A DNA stretch of 64,000 nt from Corallium rubrum (GCA_964035015.1 OZ035999.1:6661579-6725578), one strand, 5' to 3'. Numbered from the stretch's first letter, positions 35,701-44,881 are shown. Translations and numbers: made by a program. Notes: generated by a model from the letters alone, not told the origin.

Positions 35701-38700
35701 CGTCCTAATGTTAACTGTCACTACGCGGAAATCAGGTTCAAAATTATTGTCGGTTTAAAAGCTGCGCACGCTCTCTGTATTTCCATGATGAATTTATAAA
35801 TCTGACACAAAACCTACACGTAAGATTAAAATCTGCCGATAACTTTATTGCAGACCTATCATGAAGGATAATGTATACCCTGCACTTGCGCAAATCATTA
35901 AAATATTTGACCATTCATGCTGATATAAAGAGAAAAGTCGGGAAGAAATTGTCTTAAGTTAATGCCTAAAAGAACAGAACAAATTGTTTGCAGCAAGGGG
36001 AAAAGAATTCTTTCACCCTTCGAATTCATCTCAAGTTACAACTGGCACCCGTGTTATAAAAGAGCTCATATGTCAAGGAACATAAATAAACAATGAATCG
36101 AGGAGTTCAGCTCGATTTCAACAAAAATAATCGATACCCAAACATTTCTCCTTATACTTTTATCATTACAAATAGTTGACAAATAGTTGACAACACATAT
36201 ATACTTCTAAGATATCATTGCTCTTTGCTGTGTACGAGACCGCTAAAATTAAGCTCAGTTTACCACACTTTACCGCAAACTTCGCATAATATTCAGTGCA
36301 ATTTCAACTGAAATATTCGTTACACAAAGATGTTTTTAAACTTTAGCTCTATTTAAGCATTAAGCGGACATAATTGTTACATTTGATCACACTTTACCAT
36401 ATACTTACACTAAAATTTAGTACACTTTACCACACTTTACCACAATCTGCATATATAAATGAATCATAATCTAATTTATTAACATAAGCATGGTAAAGTG
36501 TGGTAAAGTGTGGTAAAGTGTGGTAAAGTGTGGCAAAATACAGAATTGATATGGTAAACTGAATTGATATAAAACGATGTAGCTAAGAAATTACTATAAA
36601 CAGTTCATTTCACTCGAAATAATTCTATAACACTATTTATTTGTCCAATATAGCGAATGCTAAGCAGCAAGGCGCCATGTTGCGATAGACCCCCTGGGAG
36701 ATTTGTTCAAAAAACAAGACATGTCGGGCTCATTTCTCCGGTTGAACGTAATCGTATACGATCGATTGCAGAAACCGCCTAAATTCCATGTTATTCCTGA
36801 CGCTTAAATTTTATTTACGAATAATTCCTGTTATGCTGCCACACTAATTCCACTATGTTCTTTCGCGAAAAATGATCATTCAAAGTAATTGAGCAACCAG
36901 CGGCACATGAGCCACTCGACTTCGCCACGGTTCTATAGAAATTCAATAGGACGAGAGTTCCTTTATCAAACCACTAATCTTTTTCTAAATGACTTGGTAA
37001 TTTCTTAACTAGAGTGGTTTCTTCGACTTGTTTTGTCACATAGGTCATTATGCCTGTGAGCCGTGGCATACGCAACTTCTTTTAAATGGCTACAACTGTA
37101 ATTAATCGCTTGCTCATCGCATAAAACTTTAACTTCAAATGCTTACAAAAAAAATATTATAATCCCGTTCGACAATATAATATGCATATAAACTAACCAC
37201 ATATTCTTCTTTAGCATATTTTAAAACATTAATGGTCAATCCATCAGAGAAAATGGATTTTTATGAATTAAATCTGTTGCGTTTGCGTCCAATTTGTTCT
37301 CAGACAATCATTGACATAATTCTTGAAACAAAGCTAACATGAAATGGTTTCATGTTCCCCCTTCCCCCCACTTCAATGTTGTGGACCTCAAAACGTTTGC
37401 AATTTGCACTCAGTCACCTGCCATTACATTTAAATGTTCAGAGTATCAACATTGAAAAGGGGGGACGGGGGGATAGCAATTCATGCAAAAAAGAGGCCTA
37501 GCAATTAACATGGTATGATTCACTCAAGTCGTTTCAACTAATTTTGTCAATGATTGTAGGTTGAATATGTGTACAACCCACAACCTTCTGATCACCAGTG
37601 AGATGCTCTAAGCATTGAGCAACTGGGACTCAGATGATTTGAACGTAGATTGAATATGTGTACAACCCACAACCTTCTGATCGCCAGTGAGACGCTCTAA
37701 CCATTGAGCCACAGGGCCTCAGACGATTTGAACATGGGTCACTTGAGTTCGATGTATGATACTATATGCTGCTATGTGCAAGTATGATGAGATATGTTAA
37801 TGTCGTAAGGCGTGTTGTTACCACAACAATAGGGAGCTTAAGCAAATACAACGCGAAAGTCAAGGACAACGTCCTTAATACAATAGATTTTTCCTCAAAC
37901 AACAAAGAAAATGAATAATTTTTAGCCCCAAGAGTAATCCTAACGCCGTCCCCGTTCTACATACGTTATTCAGATCATTTTCACGTCTTCAGGACGACGT
38001 TAACTCGTGAAACGGCGAAACCTGTTAGTTGAGTTTGACTTCAAACTGTGCGACAAAAATCCTTTCAGAACTCTAAAGTTTTCGGATGTCGAAAAACGTA
38101 TTTTAAGTATCCAATACTACGCAAATGATTCGTGGTTTCTGCTAGATACTGAACTTTAGATTGCTGTTGCCGTCCCAGCTTGCTTAAGCTCCCTATTGAC
38201 CACCGGTGAGACGCTCTAACCATTGAGCTACAGGGCCCCAGATAATTTGAACATAGGTTGAGGCCGATGTATGACACTATAGAAATATAGTAAAGTTTGA
38301 TATACTGTCGAAAGAGAGAACGTAGGAGTCTAACGTTTCAGAAGAAGGCCCTTCGTCACGTTTCTCTCTGGCAAAGGGTCTTCGCTCGAAACGTTAGATT
38401 CCTGCGTTCTCTGCTTCGGCAGTATATCAAACCTTACTATATATTTCGATTGTTGTACATCTGTTCGCCAATCAGTCATATTTCTTACTTTAATTCTAGT
38501 TGTGGCAAAGTTGCAAAGGAAAAAGGCTACCGATACTTTTGTATTGAGTTTTATGGAGAATGTTGGGGCTACAATCAACTCGATGTGAACAGGCCTCTTG
38601 CAGGAGCTGGTAAATGTTGGGGAAAGCGTCCAAACTATGAATTATGCGCTCATGAACAGAAAAATCCAATCTGTGTTGGAGTAGCACATCATGGATACGT

Positions 38701-38716
38701 TTACGAACTGAACTGA
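26694..38716 (+). CDS. Secreted vWA-EGF protein with C-terminal Cys-rich domain
   Basis: Six exons join in frame: 26694-26769, 27256-27548, 30438-30720, 32034-32147, 34572-34710, 38500-38716, giving 373 aa. Phases run 1, 0, 1, 1, 2. Residues 1-20 are a signal peptide (VRIAFLLTLLCVM). Residues about 32-215 form a von Willebrand A domain with an intact MIDAS: DESGS at 40-44, Thr in GGRTFTG, and Asp in FSDG near 143. One EGF domain follows (six Cys, 218-255). The C-terminal unit carries RGCFQMPRR, LLFNRRNNIEW, then KGYRYFCIEFYGECW. This pattern I associate with cnidarian extracellular proteins, but the domain name is not certain. Likely a secreted adhesion or matrix protein binding a ligand through a divalent metal. 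The stop TGA is followed by GTAAAT, so a 3' UTR intron is likely. Confidence 0.85.
27023..27230. repeat. (TTCG)n microsatellite beside a splice acceptor
   Basis: About 51 uninterrupted TTCG units end about 25 bp before the exon 2 acceptor, so they form much of that intron's pyrimidine-rich tail. Confidence 0.95.
27256..27548 (+). CDS. vWA gene exon 2 (first half of vWA)
   Basis: Acceptor TTTTCAG/GA; donor AAC/GTAATT, phase 0. Encodes VVDIAMVVDESGSIGW through ALEFTRQN. Confidence 0.9.
27636..27725. repeat. tRNA-like SINE fragment
   Basis: TACTCAGAAAATGTTTCTGA body plus a diverged inverted A box. A similar piece is at 28318-28425. Confidence 0.65.
27765..27905. repeat. About 140-bp palindrome
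   Basis: Arms ACAATTAAGGATTTACACTA and TAGTGTAAATCCTTAATTGT, with TTTGAAAATTTTGCCAAAAT inside, mirrored. Sits in vWA intron 2. Confidence 0.85.
28537..29214. mobile_element. Fold-back element with a minisatellite expanded in one arm
   Basis: The left arm (28537-28600, resuming at 29061-29086) and right arm (29130-29214) are inverted copies: GATAAAACACAATCCGAAGA near 28541 is mirrored by TCTTCGGATTGTGTTTTATC near 29192. The right arm has only two or so GACAA units at the place where the left arm holds the 460-bp array. Confidence 0.85.
28601..29060. repeat. (GGCAA)n-(GGCAG)n-(GACAA)n minisatellite
   Basis: About 92 pentamers in three blocks: GGCAA to about 28685, GGCAG to about 29003, then GACAA. 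Pro/Ala/Leu/Cys-rich frames here are artefacts. Confidence 0.95.
29874..30362. mobile_element. Long fold-back element, copy 1
   Basis: Arms near 200 bp: AGGGCATATGACTCGAAAAT is mirrored by ATTTTCGAGTCATATGCCCT. Related to 42352-42778. No coding content. Confidence 0.85.
30438..30720 (+). CDS. vWA gene exon 3 (second half of vWA)
   Basis: The acceptor after CTTAAG at 30437 is preferred over the AG at 30444 because it keeps phase 0 and gives ILGQDQDRKGVPNVLVIFSD. Donor GTGA/GTAAGT leaves phase 1. Confidence 0.85.
30800..31345. repeat. (AAGGATGTCTAAGGAGGGCT)n minisatellite
   Basis: Roughly 10-bp units CTAAGGATGT and CTAAGGAGGG alternate to make a 20-bp higher unit. It starts about 80 bp after the exon 3 donor. 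Confidence 0.9.
31408..31690. repeat. Dispersed repeat, copy 2 (inverted, longer)
   Basis: ACACCGCTGCCAAACGTTTT, AAGAGCGGGAAA and CACAAATGAATAGTCGAGTC are shared in order with 63450-63640. Confidence 0.75.
32034..32147 (+). CDS. vWA gene exon 4 (EGF domain)
   Basis: A phase 1-1 exon, typical for a shuffled EGF. Reads NPCLSEPCKNNGECL and YTCRCTPDFEGKHCE, six Cys in order. Donor AAGT/GTAAGT. Confidence 0.9.
32480..33600. repeat. (CCACTACCACTACTG)n minisatellite, left part
   Basis: Trinucleotide-based array of ACC, ACT and GCC units with a longer period of about 15 bp. Val/Ala and Pro/Leu frames are artefacts. Lies in vWA intron 4. Confidence 0.95.
33603..33841. repeat. Hairpin element interrupting the array
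   Basis: Arms of about 44 bp: GAGGTTCAGATCACACTTCC at the left and GGAAGTGTGATCTGAACCTC at the right, with GCTACCGCTACCG repeats in each arm and about 150 bp between. The array continues in the same orientation on both sides. Confidence 0.8.
33842..34200. repeat. (CCACTACCACTACTG)n minisatellite, right part
   Basis: Same unit and orientation as 32480-33600. Confidence 0.9.
34212..34528. repeat. (AACTATC)n/(AACTACC)n heptamer array
   Basis: About 45 heptamers in blocks of two variants, ending about 40 bp before the exon 5 acceptor region. Confidence 0.95.
34572..34710 (+). CDS. vWA gene exon 5
   Basis: Acceptor CTTTTAG; donor GCGA/GTATGT, phase 2. Encodes WCPTTFSKRGCFQMPRR and LLFNRRNNIEWTDKW. 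Confidence 0.8.
34826..35288 (-). repeat. tRNA-like SINE head with 89-bp tandem units
   Basis: In reverse, the head has an A box (TAGCTCAATGGTTAGAGCG) and B box (GGTTGTGGGCTCGAGTCCC). TGAGCTACTGGG recurs at 34901, 34990, 35079, 35168 and 35257, exactly 89 bp apart. The array resumes at 37559. Confidence 0.9.
35289..37556. mobile_element. 2268-bp TA-flanked composite element with direct terminal repeats
   Basis: Bounded by TA on both sides and by 252-bp direct repeats (35289-35540 and 37305-37556) that look nearly identical. Each repeat has inverted ends CAATCATTGACA and TGTCAATGATTG and is itself an imperfect fold-back. The 1764-bp interior has no long frame. Removing the element plus one TA restores the 89-bp spacing of the SINE array exactly (35257 to 37616 is 2359 = 2270 + 89). 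Confidence 0.9.
36255..36560. repeat. Inverted clusters of CACTTTACCA iterons
   Basis: Repeated ACACTTTACCAC units (about 36258, 36390, 36425-36445) face repeated GGTAAAGTGT units (36490-36535), giving a hairpin with an A/T-rich loop. Lies inside the composite element. Confidence 0.85.
37557..37745 (-). repeat. Continuation of the 89-bp SINE array
   Basis: TGAGC motif at 37616 and 37705, again 89 bp apart. The last unit diverges toward the form seen at 38200-38270. Confidence 0.85.
37828..38200. mobile_element. Short element with 19-bp inverted ends
   Basis: CAATAGGGAGCTTAAGCAA at the left and TTGCTTAAGCTCCCTATTG at the right are perfect inverted copies. A SINE fragment follows to about 38270. 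Confidence 0.75.
38293..38440. repeat. Hairpin of about 150 bp
   Basis: GTTTGATATACTGTCGAAAG is mirrored by a diverged copy ending GGCAGTATATCAAACC. It ends 60 bp before the exon 6 acceptor. Confidence 0.75.
38500..38716 (+). CDS. vWA gene exon 6 (C-terminus)
   Basis: Acceptor AATTCTAG. Encodes GKVAKEKGYRYFCIEFYGEC and ends VAHHGYVYELN then TGA. The exon probably continues as UTR to 38718, where AAG/GTAAAT is a good donor. Confidence 0.85.
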
Positions 38717-38757
38717 AGGTAAATTAACTTTATTAAACTTTTGTTAGTTCTTGCTGT

Positions 38758-39312
38758 ACAAGCGGGAACGTAAGTGACGACGTCCTTCATACAATGTAAA
38801 ATCCAAAAAATGAATTCATGTATCGTCCTCGTTGCACATGTTACCTCAACGAAAGCATCTTAGCGTACGCAGAACGACGTATTACACAGTGAAAGTTGTT
38901 GGGTGAGTTTGAGCATAGTTTTGACGTTAACCATTATTAAACACCACCTTTCAAAGATTCCAAAGCTAGCGAGCAATCTGAATTACGCCATTTAAAAGAA
39001 ATCATGCATCACCGACACCGCAATTTCATGGGCTTGATGTATACGTTTCGACCTTCAAAAAGCTTTCGAGCCTCTAAAAGATGCTGTCCGCTGTTTACCA
39101 TAGGTTAACGTCAAATTCACCCAACATTTTTCACTGTTCAATGTGTTCAGGTACGTCGTCCTGAATACGTGAACATGCATCAGTTGACGTTGTACATGCA
39201 CAACAAGGATGGTGCAGGGATTACTCTTGGGACTTCAAATTGTTCATTGTCTTTGTATTAGATGTAAATTTCTATAGTATGAAGGACGTTATCACGACGT
39301 TCCCGTTGTGTT
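38758..39312. mobile_element. About 550-bp element with GGGAACG ends
   Basis: GCGGGAACGTAAGTGACGAC and CCTTCATAC at the left are mirrored by TATGAAGGACGTTATCACGA and CGTTCCCG at the right. No coding content. Confidence 0.65.
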
Positions 39313-39317
39313 CGCTA

Positions 39318-39702
39318 CAGTGACGTCGAAGCGACACTAAAAGTGGGGTGGGGGGGGGGGGATTTTTTAGGGGGGTCCAGGGGCATGTCCCCCCGGGAAA
39401 TTTTGAAATCTAGAGTCTCTGAAATGCCATTTCCTGCATTTTAGGACATGGATTTACAGAATTCTAAAGGTCCAAAAACGTCATAAAATACTCAAAAGAC
39501 AATACTTTTCCGGACATTGAATATCTGCATTCAAATTTCTTTATTATATCTTTATTCAAAGTCGTGGGTTAGCTAGGGTTAGTGATTTTGTTAATCATAA
39601 CTGTATTACTGGCCTTATTAAAAAGTGGTGGTGGGGCTAAACATATTCTGCCCCCCCCCACCAAAAAAAGGGGGGCAGGCCCCCCCGCTTCCGACGCCCC
39701 TG
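39318..39702. mobile_element. Second poly-G hAT-like element
   Basis: 385 bp, same family as 17939-18357 but inverted. Right end CGCTTCCGACGCCCCTG. Flanked by 8-bp GTTCGCTA (39310-39317) and GTTTGCTA (39703-39710), one mismatch. Confidence 0.8.
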
Positions 39703-40078
39703 GTTTGCTAAAAATCCCTATTAAAAGACATTTCCCGAATTTGCTTCAGTAAGCACGAACAACGGAATAGGCCATTTGCACGATGACGTGAGATGGCGGT
39801 GGGTGACTGGAATACTGGCAAAGCATTCTGGTAGTTGTAGGTAATCTCGTTCCAAGAGCCCACGTTCTGGTAATCTCGTTCCCAGAGCCCACGTTCCCCA
39901 CCCGGGAAACGAGAGACTCTGGGACAATCCGTTTCACATCAATATTTCACTGGCTGATGAACATGATTACTCTTCTTCCGGATAACAAGAATCCTGTGAT
40001 GGCGTGAAGGGATTATCCCAGAGCCTCTCGTTTCCCGCCCGCTGGGTAAGGGGAACGTGGGCTCTGGGAACGAGATTG

Positions 40079-40300
40079 GGATGACTCAAGAGGACCCATC
40101 TACTCCTTTCGGGGCTTTTCCAAAATATGTCGTCAAATATGTTTTTTCCAAATTTGTCGTCAAGTTTCAGCGAGTCTCAAGATTTTAGCAATCTTTTTGA
40201 TACCCTAACCACAACATAAACCTAACCCTATAATCAGAAATCTGGTTTACCCCCTAGCTTTTGGAAAAACATATTTGACGACCTTAGCCCAATGTGGCCC
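40079..40300. repeat. Relative of the 16.1-16.7 kb element
   Basis: Shares AAATATGTCGTCAAAT, GATTTTAGCAATC and ATCAGAAATCTGGTTTACCC with 16100-16706 in reverse order. Confidence 0.65.
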
Positions 40301-40412
40301 ATAAAAATTCTTTTGAATTGCCTCATGAATTATTAATTATTTCGATAAACTTCAAATAAAACAGTCTTAGAATTATTGTATTTATTGATTAATATTGCTG
40401 TTTTGTTTTCAG

Positions 40413-40530
40413 AAGTGACTCTTGAAAACTATCAACCTATGAAGAGATTTAATGCATTAAATATATAATGACTACATGTTGTATAATTCGCTCTGCTCGT
40501 CACATAGAAATTGTAAATCAAATGAATAAA
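40413..40530 (+). other. Probable 3' UTR exon and poly(A) signal of the vWA gene
   Basis: Acceptor TTTGTTTTCAG at 40412 pairs with the donor at 38719. AATAAA lies at 40525-40530. Inferred from splice signals only. Confidence 0.5.
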
Positions 40531-40719
40531 GGAAAATTGCATTACTTGTCGTTTGAGCTATCTATTAATACACAATTAAGACATAAATAATTAATTAATT
40601 AAATGTAGAAATTATAAAAAGGGAACTGACACAATGCGACTTGTAGCCACACCAACAACTTAGCTTGTGACGCACGTACGGTCTGACTAGTTCCCAGGTA
40701 TAAATATCGTAAACAACCC

Positions 40720-41300
40720 TGCATCCTCCGCAGGCCCTCATTGCATCATGGACAGGTCATACTTTTGAGAGGGCCTGCCAGATCCTGTAACACGATCGGA
40801 AATTACGGCTGTCGACGGGGACCTAATCCAGGTTGACCTTGTTTTAGCTGCACATGCGTAGAACGAATATCTTGCGTGTAAACGTCATCAATACACGGCC
40901 GACAGGAGCGAGGACACCCCGAGCTCAAAGTCAAACATCTCCGCTCAAAATCGTCGCTCGGCCATAATTCCTCCACGAGTGCATAGCACGAAGGTTGGGC
41001 TTGCCATAGAATGTGGTTTGTTGACAACTCGTTGAATGTTCGCGATGTACGAACCCATTACCCTTCTCAAATTCATCAGTTTCAAATGTCCTCAGAACTC
41101 ACTTGAGCCAGCACGCACATGGACTGCGAACTGCCCCATGAAAGTTGCCGATTTTCTATGCGATTTCCGATCGTGACAAAATGGTGACCGATCCCATTAT
41201 GCACAGCGAGACTAGGCCCTAGAGGCGATAGTTTTGAGAGGCCTGCAAATTTTTTCCGGCCGCTGTTCGACAAACGTACGTCCAAGTTCTTTTAACACTG
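40720..41300. other. GC-richer unassigned region
   Basis: TTTTGAGAGGGCCTGCC near 40765 and TTTTGAGAGGCCTGC near 41230 recur in the same direction. Small minus frames have no recognisable domain. Could be an element or a promoter region. Confidence 0.35.
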
Positions 41301-41604
41301 TGACCCACTAGGAAATTCGGTCTAAACATTCTTACAGATCATGACAATGAAGAAACCAATATGTTTTAGAATTACCGACCTTCGATATTTTTAGCGACAA
41401 AACGGAATTGAAGGAAAAAATTCGACGAAGCAAATTCAACGGTCAGGAAAGTACAGGTTTTTCTTATTGTTTTTTGGTTTATCTAGCTATCAAAGACTGT
41501 CAACTGCATGAGTGACCAAGAGTTAATGAGATTTAATTTTGTTAAATGGTAGGCTATAGTGTAGCGTAATTCAAGTTTCAGTTGTTGTAGATCGGTATGC
41601 CATC

Positions 41605-41935
41605 TCAGTTCTAGTGGCTCAATGGTTAGAGCGTCCAGTTAGCATTCAGAAAGTTGTAGATTCGAGACCCGTCATCTGGAGATCAGAGTTTTCTCTGAGT
41701 ATTGACAACTAACGACATGTTTGTACAGCAGGAACCAAACTGTTACGGATTGTACGCTATTATCGAAACAACCTTGGTCTACCATCTGAGTTCCAATGGC
41801 TCAATGGTGAGAGCGTTCGCCTGGCATTCGGAAGGTTGTGGGTTCGAATCCCGTCTGGAGCTCAGAGTTTTTCTCCGAGTTTAACTTACTACAGCTTGTA
41901 TGGCAAAAACATACGAAAAACTTTGTTACAGATTG
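41605..41935 (+). repeat. Two tandem tRNA-like SINE copies
   Basis: A boxes GTGGCTCAATGGTTAGAGCG (41619) and ATGGCTCAATGGTGAGAGCG (41796). B box GGTTGTGGGTTCGAATCCCG in the second. The bodies match 3100-3175. Confidence 0.85.
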
Positions 41936-41954
41936 TTTTAACAACTTGTCACGG

Positions 41955-42162
41955 CTCTGTACTTAAACCCTAATCAAACGAGAACGCAAGTCATCGCAAG
42001 TTGGCAGTCACGCTATCTCAGCCAGCCGCCGTGACAAAGTTAAAACTTGTTTAAAACACTCATGAAACCTTTATTTTGTTAATTTGGGTGTTCAAACGAC
42101 TGTCGCAGAAATTCTGACTGCCAACTTGCGATGACTTGCGTTCTCGTTTGATTACGGCTTAA
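41955..42162. mobile_element. Short inverted-repeat element, about 210 bp
   Basis: AATCAAACGAGAACGCAAGT is mirrored by ACTTGCGTTCTCGTTTGATT, with CATCGCAAGTTGGCAGTCA inside both arms. Flanked by TTAA on both sides. Confidence 0.8.
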
Positions 42163-42351
42163 CGCCGTGTGTATGAGGGGGGGGGGGGGGGGGAGCGGAA
42201 ATAAAACCCTGGGTACAAGGTTGGCGTGTTGGGTGATATGGACTGATGATGATGTTGATGGATTGTTTATTATTAAATTAAAATATTTAAACGAAAAATA
42301 TTTAACTCGACAAAATATTTAATTTTTTAAAGTTTAATCAAGCAACTTTAA

Positions 42352-42778
42352 AGTGCACATGAAACGAAAATTAAGTTTGTCTTATTTGAAAGAACACTTA
42401 AAATGATAGAGTAACATATTTTGAAGTTTTTCGTTTCCTTGTTTCGTTCTTGAGATATTTTAGTTTGTTTGATATGCAGATTAAACATTTTGACGTCGTA
42501 GGTGCATAATGAGCTATCCGCGGAGAAGGTTAGATATCTTTTCTATTATCAAACACGAAACATGTAGACTTTCAAGTGATTATATTTGATAATAGCAAAG
42601 ATATATAACTTTTTCGATAACTCATTATGCACATGTGACATCAAAATGTTTAATTTGCATATCAAACAAACTGAAATATCTCAAGAACGAAGCAAGGAAA
42701 CGAAAAACTGTAAAATATGTTACTCTATCATTTTAAGTGTTCTTTCAAATAAGACAAACTTAATTTTCGTTCCATAGA
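42352..42778. mobile_element. Long fold-back element, copy 2
   Basis: Arms near 190 bp beginning CATGAAACGAAAATTAAGTT and mirrored at the right, with TTAA at both edges. Related to 29874-30362. Confidence 0.85.
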
Positions 42779-43298
42779 CATTAAGTAAGTAAGTTTAATC
42801 AACTTTTATTCATAGATAAACCATTTCGACATTGTATTCAGTTGTAATTACTTTTTATTTATTTATTTTAACTTGTTCTTTTCTTGTTTATGAAGGTAAA
42901 AGAGTATTCTATAGCAGAATAAAATTACAATTACTAGTTTTTAATTACTAATCGTTAACGTCAGCTTAGCACTACTGGTTAATTTTTCACATTATCTTTT
43001 ACATTTCATAAAAAAATTTAATAAAAAATTATGGTGTTTTTTTTTTTACTTAGATGCAATCATGGATTGTAAAAAGACTGGATAGGAAACTAATAGTCAT
43101 GTGGGGTGTTTTGAGCCTTTTGATTTTTGCCACTCAGTTTGCAAAATGGTTGAAACCTACACAGCCAGAGATCTCACAGGCCTGTTACCACCTACAGGAT
43201 TTGCAGGCTTCTTTAATACAAGCTGTTAACAAGTTGCAACAAGCCTGTTGATTTCATCATGCCCTAACAGACTTGTTACAACAGATCTGTTACAACTA

Positions 43299-43556
43299 GC
43301 CTCCTCCGCAGGCAACTCTGTGTCTTCCCAGATGTGTGAGCTGATTTATCCGAGCATAATATCTAGCTGACACGAGCTGGCATAGGTACCTGTGTCTACT
43401 GTGATTATATGGCAGAGCGAAGTCTGGAGACGAAGGAGGGAATTAGTGTCCCCTTCTGCGTTGTTCAATCCCTTCTCAAATCCTATCTACCGCCCACAGT
43501 TCCCCACTTTCCCAGACACGGTCGCCGGAAAACACAGAGTTGCCTGCGGAGGAGGC
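43299..43556. mobile_element. Inner TA-flanked element, 258 bp
   Basis: Perfect 24-bp inverted ends starting GCCTCCTCCGCAGGCAACTC, TA on both sides (43297-43298, 43557-43558). Lies inside the outer element. Confidence 0.85.
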
Positions 43557-43616
43557 TATGTTACAACATGTTGCCCGCAGAGCCGTAACAAGTTGTTGAG
43601 ACAAGTTGTAACAGAC

Positions 43617-43706
43617 CAGTGAACTCTATATAAGGACTGAACGCTGCCTTCATAAGGCCGAGCTTATGGAGGTATCGTTCCAGTTCTTATAGTATAGAGT
43701 TCACTG
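43617..43706. mobile_element. Inner hAT-like mini element, 90 bp
   Basis: Ends CAGTGAACTCTATA and TATAGAGTTCACTG; exact 8-bp duplication TAACAGAC (43609-43616, 43707-43714). A larger relative is at 58733-58985. Confidence 0.85.
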
Positions 43707-44271
43707 TAACAGACAGGCTGCAGACCTGTTACAACTTGTGCGTTTCTGGCTGTGTAGTTGAAAATTGTGATGTCACGAATAGCGTGAGTATGCTTATTTT
43801 CCTGAGGTTTTTAAGTGAGGTTTTTAAGTGAGCTTTTCTTCAAATTCTTCATGTTCTCACATTCAGATGACTATGTTGACGTTTCAAATGATTTTATCGG
43901 CTTACAAACCTGCCTAAGCCACAGTCGCGTGTTCGAGGTAAACGTTGTCGATCTTTGTTTTGATGTTTTCTGTGTTGTTTCAAAGAAACAAGCGTCACAA
44001 AATAGTACTTTGCTTGGATTTGCGATGCATATTTTAACTAGTAAACCTTGATATTTTCTTTTAAAATGAGTAAGAATAGACGGGAATTTTATCGTATTGT
44101 GGCTTTGTCGTATTTACAGGCAGTTCGATTTTCATTTTAAGTTGTATTAATCCTAAATTTTGAATATACAAGGGTTTTTTTTGGGGTTTTTTTAGCTTGT
44201 CAATTTCAACCAGGTTGTTATGCTCACGCCATCAAGTTTCCTATATCCAGTCTTTTTACCATCCATGGTTT

Positions 44272-44680
44272 AAACCCCGTTCACACTATACCGGATAGGT
44301 TTTCGTGCCGGCACAAAAAATATCTAGTATAGTGTAAACAGATTCGATCGGCACGATATTGTACCGAAGAAAGCCCCGTTCACACTATACTGGATAGCTT
44401 TTGTGCCGGCACGAAAACCTGACGATATAACCCATCACCACGCTCTATTCTATTAATTTACTTCCGGAACGATTTCGAACTCCGTTCACACTGGAGCTGG
44501 AACGGCACAAAAAGCTATCCGATACAAGATGTACCTCTTTCGAGATCGGAGCGGCGCAGCGGCGTGCCGGCACAGAAATTGTGCCGGAGCAGGCGGTTTG
44601 TGTGTGGAGAGAAGGCCTGTCTGGTATGGTTTTCGTGTCGGCACAAAAGCTATCCGGTATAGAGTGAACGAGGCCTTAAT
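44272..44680. mobile_element. Palindromic element with GTGCCGGCACAAAA motif
   Basis: CCCCGTTCACACTATACCGG at the left and CCGGTATAGAGTGAACGAGG at the right. GCCGGCAC-type motifs repeat in both orientations. TTAA occurs at both edges. Confidence 0.75.
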
Positions 44681-44881
44681 CTATTATAGTATTTTACGAG
44701 CCATGTTAGTTATAAATTAAGACGTCCTTCTTTTTAGATACGAGTTTAATATTTTATATTTTACAAGCTATGTTAATCATAAATTAAAATGTACTTCTAT
44801 TTTAGATGCGGGTTTAAAACCAAGACATCCGGTTAGGTAGCATATTCATCTAGTTTTATCATCTAATGTTTCGGAATATAA

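Larger units (their letters stand above)
43157..43757. mobile_element. Outer element of a nested set
   Basis: Inverted ends CTACACAGCCAGA and TCTGGCTGTGTAG; flanks share TTGAAA. The interior is rich in GTTACAAC/GTTGTAAC motifs and contains two further insertions. Confidence 0.75.

Noticed and set aside
35289..37556. LTR retrotransposon or TRIM
   Set aside because: Direct repeats lack TG..CA ends, no primer-binding site or purine tract is visible, and the duplication is TA.
41619..41865. tRNA genes on the plus strand
   Set aside because: A and B box motifs are present, but I could not see a proper acceptor stem, and the same unit with the same 3' body recurs as a SINE.
43054..43251. 65-codon frame starting right after CTTAG
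   Set aside because: Its second half runs into the outer nested element, so the frame is a chance junction; an exon start at 43054 cannot be excluded.
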